Positions 1-5,357 of a DNA stretch of 6,912 bases are shown here, piece by piece. Numbering within the stretch: position 1 is the first letter of the stretch; every line of letters starts with the position of its first letter. The translations under genes and the position numbers were made by a program. Below the pieces are notes generated by a model. That model was not told where the DNA came from. It did not search any database and saw nothing but the letters and a program-made list of their open reading frames with translations. The stretch comes from Candidatus Aminicenantota bacterium (GTDB lineage Bacteria > Acidobacteriota > Aminicenantia > Aminicenantales > Saccharicenantaceae), in assembly GCA_026393955.1 (NCBI GenBank), contig JAPKZE010000232.1, positions 1 to 6,912 of the forward strand. The letters run 5' to 3'.

Positions 1-561
1 GTCTTCCTGGCCGTCGGGACGGGCATCGGCGCCGGGATCATCTCCGGCGGCCGGATCCTGCACGGCCACGAGGACATCGCCGGCGCGGTCGGCTGGTTCG
101 GCCTCGATCCCCGCTTCAAGCCGGAATATGCGGCCATGGGCTCGTTCGAAGCCGAGGCCGCCGGGAATTCCGTCGCCCGCAAGGCCCGGGCGCGATTGGA
201 GCAGGGGAGGCCTTCGGCGATGCGCGACCTGGCGGGAGGCGACCTCGCCTCAGTCACGGCCGAGATCGTCGCCGAGGCGGCCCGGCGCGGGGACCCGGCG
301 GCCCTCGAAGTCGTCGCCGAGGTCGTAACCTACCTGGCCATGGGCGTCGCCAACATCGTCAGCATCCTCAACCCCGAGGTGGTGGTCCTCGGCGGCGGGC
401 TCTTCCAGGCCGCCGATATCTACCTCGAACCCGTCCGCCGCGAGTTCCGGCGCTGGGCCCAGCCGCTGGCCGCGCGCGCGGTCCGGATCGAACCGTCCGC
501 CCTCGGCGAGGATGCGGGGCTCTACGGATGCGGCAAGCTGGCCTGGGAAAAGGAGAGATGA
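1..561 (+). CDS. ROK-family sugar kinase, C-terminal part (5' end outside window)
   Basis: ROK proteins are ATP-dependent cytoplasmic sugar kinases (glucose, GlcNAc, ManNAc, fructose) or sugar-responsive repressors. The reading frame is open from base 1 and gives 186 residues ending in TGA at 559-561. Visible family signatures are the glycine-rich GTGIGAGII at window residues 6-14, a C-terminal LNPEVVVLGGG block (bases 370-402) and LGEDAGLYGCGKLA near the end. The usual AGExGH plus CxCGxxGCxE segment, which in most ROK proteins binds zinc and the sugar, is replaced here by AGAVGWFGLD (residues 27-36) and GSFEAEAAG (47-55). No Cys is left in this segment, and the sugar-contacting Glu and His are gone. 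The catalytic Asp lies upstream, off the window, so kinase activity cannot be confirmed. An N-terminal DNA-binding domain, which would make it a regulator, is also not excluded. It sits directly before a SIS protein, so a kinase acting on the same sugar is the simplest reading. Confidence 0.88.
   Translation, partial: VFLAVGTGIGAGIISGGRILHGHEDIAGAVGWFGLDPRFKPEYAAMGSFEAEAAGNSVARKARARLEQGRPSAMRDLAGGDLASVTAEIVAEAARRGDPAALEVVAEVVTYLAMGVANIVSILNPEVVVLGGGLFQAADIYLEPVRREFRRWAQPLAARAVRIEPSALGEDAGLYGCGKLAWEKER
551..555 (+). promoter_or_regulatory. Ribosome binding site deciding the SIS-gene start
   Basis: AGGAG ends seven bases before the ATG at 563. This favours 563 over the in-frame ATG at 512, which lies inside the kinase gene and would add 17 residues with no family resemblance. 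The site lies within the last codons of the kinase, whose stop is one base before the SIS start, so the two genes are probably co-translated. Confidence 0.7.
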
Positions 562-562
562 C

Positions 563-1372
563 ATGTCGGCTCAGAACTACCTCGGCCTGATCCAGTGGAT
601 CCTCGCGGAGATCCAATCGCACGAAACGAAGGCCATCAAGGCCGCGGCCAAGCTCATGGCCGCGGCTATTCGTAAAAAAGGCCGCGTCTACATGTTCGGC
701 AGCGGTCATTCGGTCATCCCCGTCCTGGACATCTTCCCCCGCTACGGCAGCTTCGTCGGCTTCTTCCCGCTCTACGATCCGCGGCTGATGTGGTCGAACG
801 TCATCGGCCCCGGCGGGGCCCGGGAGCTCCTCTGGCTCGAGCGCCAGGAAGGCTACGCCAAGGTCTTCCTCCAGAGCTATCCTCTCGAGAAGCGCGACGT
901 CATGCTCGTTTTCTCCCACGGCGGGCTGAACGCCGCGCCGATCGAAATGGCCCTGGAGGCCAGGGCCCGCGGCCTCAAGGTCGTCACGGTCTCCTCGCAC
1001 GCCAACGCCAAGATCGGCAAGCGCTCCCACTCCTCGGGCCGGGTCCTTTCGGAGACGGCCGACGTGGCCATCGACAACCATGTCCCGCCCGAGGACGCCC
1101 TGGTCGACGTCGGGCAGCTCGAGCGCGTCGCGGCGGGCTCGACGGTGGCCGCGGTCGCCATCGCCATGTCCCTCGTCGCCGAAACGGCCGCCGAGCTGGC
1201 CAGGACGGGCCAGGTCCCGCCGACCTTCGTCTCGCCCAACGTTCGCGGCGTCCCGCCCGGCCACATGGCCGGCGTTTACCAGGCCTTCACCGAATTCTAT
1301 TACGCCCGGCCTTTCAAGGCCGTCCCGAAGGCCGCCAAGAAGACCGCGGGAAAGACGGGAAAGGGGAAATGA
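563..1372 (+). CDS. SIS-domain protein, UPF0309 type (putative phosphosugar isomerase/deaminase)
   Basis: This is a 269-residue cytoplasmic protein with one SIS (sugar isomerase) fold. SIS domains bind phosphosugars and either isomerise them or control transcription. A helical lead-in (residues 5-39) is followed by GRVYMFGSGHS (40-50), where GxGHS is the first phosphate-binding loop. Next come an ER..GYA segment (93-99), the second loop VFSHGGLNAAPIEMALEA (116-133), then KRSHSSGRVL and a TADVAIDNHVPPEDAL block. The GHS loop, the HpSG.rL segment and the DN.vPxDA block are characteristic of the UPF0309 group. There is no HTH domain, so it is probably an enzyme, not an RpiR-type regulator. The second loop reads SHGGLN where the group usually has SNSGRN. 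The last 18 residues are a Lys/Ala/Gly-rich tail outside the fold. It starts one base after the ROK kinase and overlaps the MFS gene by four bases (ATGA). The substrate is unknown; a 6-phosphosugar made by the ROK kinase is a reasonable inference. Confidence 0.87.
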   Translation: MSAQNYLGLIQWILAEIQSHETKAIKAAAKLMAAAIRKKGRVYMFGSGHSVIPVLDIFPRYGSFVGFFPLYDPRLMWSNVIGPGGARELLWLERQEGYAKVFLQSYPLEKRDVMLVFSHGGLNAAPIEMALEARARGLKVVTVSSHANAKIGKRSHSSGRVLSETADVAIDNHVPPEDALVDVGQLERVAAGSTVAAVAIAMSLVAETAAELARTGQVPPTFVSPNVRGVPPGHMAGVYQAFTEFYYARPFKAVPKAAKKTAGKTGKGK

Positions 1373-1377
1373 CCGTG
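1361..1377 (+). promoter_or_regulatory. Ribosome binding site and ambiguous start of the MFS gene
   Basis: AAGGGG at 1361-1366 lies only two bases from the ATG at 1369 but eight bases from an in-frame GTG at 1375. The ATG makes the ATGA overlap with the SIS stop codon that is typical of coupled genes. The GTG has the better spacing. The choice changes the protein by only two residues and does not affect the first membrane helix. Confidence 0.5.
1369..1372 (+). other. ATGA start/stop overlap, SIS to MFS
   Basis: The MFS start ATG (1369-1371) shares bases with the SIS stop TGA (1370-1372). Such overlaps usually mark translational coupling, in which a ribosome ending one gene restarts on the next. 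Confidence 0.7.
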
Positions 1378-2574
1378 GCTGTTCCGGACCGGGCCGGCTC
1401 CTCCGGCGTCGCCCGCCTCCAGGGCTCGGCCTGGGCCGGCATCTTCGTCTTCGGCATCGTTATGGCCATGCTGGGGGCCATCCTGCCTTCGCTCTTCGAG
1501 CGCATCGGCTTCGGGGCGGGGGCGGCCGGGAACCTCTTCCTGACCATGAACTTCGCCATGCTGGTCACGACGCTCTTCTTCGGCCCCCTCGTCGACCGAT
1601 TCGGCTTCAAGGCCGTCCTGGCCGTTTCGGCCCTGCTCGTCGCCGCGGCCTTCCTCGTCCTGTCGCGGGCCGCGACCTACGGCGTCGTCCTCGGCGCGGT
1701 TGTCGTCCTCGGCCTCGGCGGCGGCGGGCTCAACGGCGGGACCAACGCCCTGACGAGCGACCTCCACGACGGCGAGAGGCGGGGCGCGGCCCTGAACGTC
1801 CTCGGCATCTTCTTCGGCTTCGGGGCCCTGTCCGTGCCCTTCCTCATCGGCACCCTGCGGGAGGTCCTCGGCGTCCCGCGGATCCTGGCCCTGGCCGCCT
1901 TCCTCAGCCTGGTGCCTTTCGTCATCTATGTCGTGCTCAAGTTCCCCCGGGCCAAGCACGCCCAAGGCTTCCCCATCAAGGCCGCGGCCGGGATCGCCCG
2001 CGACCCGCTGCTGTGGCTGACGGCCTTCATCCTCTTCTTCCAGTCCGCCAACGAGTTTACGGTCGGCGGCTGGATCTCGACCTATCTCCAGAAGACCTTC
2101 GGCGTCGGCGCCGGCCCGGCCGCGCTCGTCCTGGCCGGCTACTGGGCGGCCGTCATGTCGGGCCGGCTCGTCTCGAGCCGCCTCGTGCGGGCCGTCCGGA
2201 GCGAGACCCTCATCCTCGGGAGCGCCGCATTGGCTCTGGCCGCCGCCCTGCTTATGGCCCTGGCCCCCTCGGGCGCCGCGGCGGCCGCCGGCGCCGTCCT
2301 CATCGGTGTCGGCTTCGCCGCGATCTACCCGACCACCCTGGCCATCGTTGGGGCGAATTTCGCCGCGTTCACCGGCACGGCCTTCAGCGTCGTCATCGCC
2401 GTGGGCCTCGTCGGCGGCATGCTGGCCCCCTGGCTCGCCGGCCGCATCGCCGAGGCTTCGAGCCTGCGGCAGGGCCTCATCATTCCCGTCGTCGACTGCG
2501 TCCTGATCGTCGTCCTGACGGTCTTCGTCGGCCGGGCGACGCGACAGAGAACCCAGGAAGCGAGACCATCATGA
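1369..2574 (+). CDS. MFS transporter, probable sugar porter (FHS/FucP-like)
   Basis: This is a 401-residue integral membrane protein with about twelve hydrophobic segments, the normal size for the major facilitator superfamily. The first helix covers roughly residues 21-40. The MFS signature motif A, GPLVDRFGFK, is at 72-81 in the loop after helix 2, with Gly72, Asp76, Arg77, Gly79 and Lys81 all present. A Gly-rich GGGGLNGGTN stretch and a following DGERRGAALNVL...FFGFGAL segment resemble the fucose/glucose/galactose porter branch (FHS). In that branch a conserved Asn-containing helix precedes an RGAALN motif. A central cytoplasmic loop (PRAKHAQGFPIK) separates the two six-helix halves. It overlaps the SIS gene by four bases upstream and the GH116 gene by four bases downstream, so all three are probably translated as a unit. 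The likely role is proton-coupled uptake of the sugar released by the exported glycosidase. Family assignment is firm; the substrate is inferred from context only. Confidence 0.9.
   Translation: MTVAVPDRAGSSGVARLQGSAWAGIFVFGIVMAMLGAILPSLFERIGFGAGAAGNLFLTMNFAMLVTTLFFGPLVDRFGFKAVLAVSALLVAAAFLVLSRAATYGVVLGAVVVLGLGGGGLNGGTNALTSDLHDGERRGAALNVLGIFFGFGALSVPFLIGTLREVLGVPRILALAAFLSLVPFVIYVVLKFPRAKHAQGFPIKAAAGIARDPLLWLTAFILFFQSANEFTVGGWISTYLQKTFGVGAGPAALVLAGYWAAVMSGRLVSSRLVRAVRSETLILGSAALALAAALLMALAPSGAAAAAGAVLIGVGFAAIYPTTLAIVGANFAAFTGTAFSVVIAVGLVGGMLAPWLAGRIAEASSLRQGLIIPVVDCVLIVVLTVFVGRATRQRTQEARPS
2571..2574 (+). other. ATGA start/stop overlap, MFS to GH116
   Basis: The GH116 start ATG (2571-2573) shares bases with the MFS stop TGA (2572-2574). 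This is the second such junction in the cluster. AGGAAG at 2555-2560, ten bases upstream, is a plausible ribosome binding site and supports this start. The reading frame is open much further upstream, but there it is only a GC-rich shadow of the MFS gene. Confidence 0.75.
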
Positions 2575-2672
2575 TCATCCGGACCGGACGTCGCTCTGTT
2601 CTGCGAACGATGGCGCTGGGCCTGGCCCTTCTGAGCCTGGCCGGGCCCGCCCGACCGGAGCCTGCGCCGGCC
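2571..2672 (+). other. Signal peptide of the GH116 enzyme, twin-arginine-like
   Basis: Residues 1-34 have a basic start with a consecutive Arg pair (R7, R8) followed by Ser, Val and Leu. A short Ala/Leu core and a Pro/Ala-rich end follow. This fits export by the Tat route, in which the folded enzyme crosses the membrane, but the consensus Phe is Val here and Sec export is also possible. The exact cleavage point is uncertain; after residue 27 is the other candidate. Confidence 0.6.
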
Positions 2673-5357
2673 GGCGACGCGACGGCCGAGGCCGCCCGCC
2701 GCGAGCTTCTCGGCAAGTACGCCCAGCTCCTCGCGGAGAAAGGCGTCACGGACGAGGCCGGCCGCGAGATCGACGGGCGTCTCGATAAGCTCGTCGCCGC
2801 GGCCCGCTCCGCCGGCGCCAAGAGCGCCAAGGACGCAGTCAAAGCCGCGCTCGAAGCGCTGAACTACGCGCCCTCGAACCTGGCCGGCTTCCCCCAGGCC
2901 GCTTTCGACCGGCCCATCGGCACGAGGCTCGAGAAGTACGGTCACACGATCGCTCCGGGCGACATCGAGGCCCGGGCCGAGGGCAGCGCCTGCCCGGTCG
3001 GCGGCCTCGGCGCGGGCGGCTTCGAGCGGCTCATGAACGGCAACTTCTCGACCTGGTTCCTCAAGCTCGGCTGGATGGTCGAGGACACGGTCTGGGCCGA
3101 CCAGTTCCATGTCTTCATCAGCTCCGGCGGCCGGAAGGTCGCCCGAACCCTGTCGACCACCGCGCCGCCGCCGGGGGCAGGACTCGGCGCCTGGGCCTGG
3201 AACTATCCCGCCGGCAAGGGCGATTATTTCGCCCTCTATCCCAAGTCCGGCTTTTCGTACGAGGAGAACGCGGACTTGCCGGTCGAGCTGGCCGTCGTCC
3301 AGTTCTCGCCGACGATCGCCGGCAACTACAAGGAGACGAGCTATCCCGTCGCCGTCTACAAATGGATCGCCCACAATCCGACCAAGCAGCCGGCCGAGGT
3401 CACGATCCTCCTGACCTGGGAGAACATGGTCGGCTGGGAGGCCGTCCCGCCGGCCGCCGAGGCCGGGGGAGAGCGCCAGGCCTCGTTCGTCTGGGACCGC
3501 CGGAGCGACCGGAACGTCAACGAGGCCGTCGAGGACGGCCGGGCCAAGGGCGTTCTTTTCCGCAAGCAGGCCCAGAACGTGAGAACGGGCAACGCCCTGT
3601 CCGGGTCCATGGCCATCGCCGCGCTCGAGAGCCCGGGCAAGTCGCGGGTCGCGATCCAGCCGGTCTTCGATCCCCGCGGCGACGGAGCCGACGTCTGGAC
3701 CCGCTTCGCCGCCGACGGCACGCTCGACGCGGCCCGCCGGCCCGTTCCGGCCGGGCCGGGGCAGGGGACCGGCGCGGCCGTGGCCGTGACCTTCACGCTC
3801 AAGCCCGGCGAGCGCCTCGAAGTGCCCTTCGCCGTCGCCTGGGATTTCCCTTACTACGAGTTCGAAGCCGGGGCCAAGCACAAGAAGAAATACACCGCCT
3901 TCTTCGGCGCCGAGGGCACGAACGCGTTCCGCATCGCCGCCGAGGCCCTCGTCCGGGCCGGGGAATGGGAGAAGGCCATCGATACCTGGCAGAAGCCGAG
4001 CCTGACCAATCCCCGTCTGCCCGACTGGTTCCGCCAGGCTCTGCTCAACGAGCTCTACGTCCTCGTCGAGACGAGCATCTGGGACGCGGCCACCAATCTC
4101 CACTCCTATCTCGAGAGCGCCGACTATCTCATGTACGGGACGACCGACGTCGATTCCTACTGCTGGCACGTCCTGCGGCTCTGGCCCGAGCTCGAGACGA
4201 CCCACATGAGCTGGCTGGCCGGGACCATCCCCCTCGAGGACGCCTCCTACCGCGCCTTCCAGTATGCGACCGTCTTTCCCGACGAGGTCCCCGCCGATAA
4301 GAAGGGCTATTACTGGAGCACGGTCAAGGCGGCGGGCATGGTGCCTCACGACCTCGGCTCGCCGCGCAAGCGCCCGTGGGTCATCCTGAACGCCTTCGAC
4401 TGGCAGAACGCCAACGTCTGGAAGGACATCAACCCGAAGTTCCCCCTGCGGGCCTACCGGGATTTCCTGGCCACCGGCGCCGTCGACATCGGCTTTCTCG
4501 TCCGGATGTTCCAGGCTTCCGTCAGCGCCATGGACACCCTCGAAGCCCGGTTCGGCGACCGGGTGACGCACGTCCCCCTCAACGAAGGCATCCCCGACCA
4601 GACCTACGACACCTGGAAGATGAAGGGCGAGAGCGCGTACGTCGGGCTCCTCTGGCTGGCCGGCCTCAAGGCGACCGTCCGCATGGGCGAGACCCTGGCC
4701 GGGCGCGGGATCTACCGGGCCGGAGACTTCGATATTCCCGACATCCTAGTAAAATATAAGGGCTGGATCGAGTCCGGCCGCTCTTCCCTGCGCAAGCTCT
4801 GGGACGCCGAGGCCGGCTACTTCCACATCGACGCGGCCACGGACGACATCATGACCGACCAACTCTTCGGCGTCTGGTACGCCGACATGCTCGGCCTACA
4901 GGCCGACGGCCGGGACCCGCTCGTCCCGCCGGCCGACGTCCAACGGGCCCTGCGCACGATCTATGAGAAGAACGTGCTCGGCTACGGGGGCGGCGTCATG
5001 GGCGCGGTCAACGGCCGCAAAGCCGACGGCACGCAGCTCAGGAGCCAGCAGGGCGACGAGGTCTGGGTCGGCACGGCCTACGCCTTCGCCGCCAACCTCG
5101 TCCTCAACGGGCTGGTCGACGAAGGCCTGCACACCGCCTACGGGCTCTATCACGTCGTCTACAGCCCCTATGGCCAGGGCTATTTCTTCAAGACGCCCGA
5201 GGCCTACCTCGACCCGAACGAAACGCTCTGGAACGATCCGTCGGCCAAGTACGGCGAGAAGACCTTCCGGGCGATGAAGTACATGCGGCCGGGCGCCGTC
5301 TGGGCGCTCTACGAGGCGATCAGGAAAAATGCCGGGAAAACGGGTCCGAACGAATAG
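2571..5357 (+). CDS. Exported GH116-family glycoside hydrolase (beta-glucosidase/glucosylceramidase type, DUF608)
   Basis: This 928-residue protein belongs to GH116, a family of retaining beta-glycosidases that includes human GBA2 and bacterial and archaeal beta-glucosidases and beta-xylosidases. Residues 1-34 look like a signal peptide: GRRSVLR at 6-12 resembles a twin-arginine motif, with a hydrophobic core at 15-25 and APA at 32-34 as a possible cleavage site. A helical spacer (about 36-110) follows. The N-terminal beta domain opens with CPVGGLGAGGFERL (141-154). The catalytic (alpha/alpha)6 barrel fills roughly the last 500 residues. Glu515 in HSYLES is the expected nucleophile. Asp526 in TTDVD lies 11 residues later, the same spacing as E441-D452 in the Thermoanaerobacterium xylanolyticum enzyme. 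LWPELE is at 537-542. Asp680 in QTYDTW matches the acid/base Asp (D593 there). GDEVWVG (Glu830), TPEAY (875-879) and YMRP (904-907) are further GBA2-like motifs. One oddity is DVD at 526-528, where relatives usually have DVH. The enzyme probably releases glucose, xylose or GlcNAc outside the membrane; which one is not shown. Confidence 0.9.
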   Translation: MIIRTGRRSVLRTMALGLALLSLAGPARPEPAPAGDATAEAARRELLGKYAQLLAEKGVTDEAGREIDGRLDKLVAAARSAGAKSAKDAVKAALEALNYAPSNLAGFPQAAFDRPIGTRLEKYGHTIAPGDIEARAEGSACPVGGLGAGGFERLMNGNFSTWFLKLGWMVEDTVWADQFHVFISSGGRKVARTLSTTAPPPGAGLGAWAWNYPAGKGDYFALYPKSGFSYEENADLPVELAVVQFSPTIAGNYKETSYPVAVYKWIAHNPTKQPAEVTILLTWENMVGWEAVPPAAEAGGERQASFVWDRRSDRNVNEAVEDGRAKGVLFRKQAQNVRTGNALSGSMAIAALESPGKSRVAIQPVFDPRGDGADVWTRFAADGTLDAARRPVPAGPGQGTGAAVAVTFTLKPGERLEVPFAVAWDFPYYEFEAGAKHKKKYTAFFGAEGTNAFRIAAEALVRAGEWEKAIDTWQKPSLTNPRLPDWFRQALLNELYVLVETSIWDAATNLHSYLESADYLMYGTTDVDSYCWHVLRLWPELETTHMSWLAGTIPLEDASYRAFQYATVFPDEVPADKKGYYWSTVKAAGMVPHDLGSPRKRPWVILNAFDWQNANVWKDINPKFPLRAYRDFLATGAVDIGFLVRMFQASVSAMDTLEARFGDRVTHVPLNEGIPDQTYDTWKMKGESAYVGLLWLAGLKATVRMGETLAGRGIYRAGDFDIPDILVKYKGWIESGRSSLRKLWDAEAGYFHIDAATDDIMTDQLFGVWYADMLGLQADGRDPLVPPADVQRALRTIYEKNVLGYGGGVMGAVNGRKADGTQLRSQQGDEVWVGTAYAFAANLVLNGLVDEGLHTAYGLYHVVYSPYGQGYFFKTPEAYLDPNETLWNDPSAKYGEKTFRAMKYMRPGAVWALYEAIRKNAGKTGPNE

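Noticed and set aside
671..680. Run of six A followed by G in the SIS gene, considered as a programmed frameshift site
   Set aside because: The frame phase is CGT AAA AAA GGC, which does not fit the usual slippery heptamer, and the SIS fold continues intact in the original frame.
368..1264. A 298-codon minus-strand open frame opposite the kinase and SIS genes
   Set aside because: Low-complexity Arg/Gly/Asp-rich translation with no family resemblance; a shadow of the genes on the plus strand.
790..1368. Upstream extension of the MFS reading frame
   Set aside because: It overlaps the SIS gene in the wrong frame and is Arg/Gly/Pro-rich. The first membrane helix begins shortly after the start at 1369.
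1080..2570. Upstream extension of the GH116 reading frame by almost 500 codons
   Set aside because: The extension is Arg/Pro-rich out-of-frame translation of the SIS and MFS genes. The signal peptide and ATGA overlap fix the true start at 2571.
2325..4571. A 748-codon open frame on the minus strand opposite the MFS and GH116 genes
   Set aside because: It is rich in Gly, Asp, Glu, Arg and Val with no recognisable motif, and it spans two convincing plus-strand genes. Long antisense frames are expected in DNA this GC-rich.
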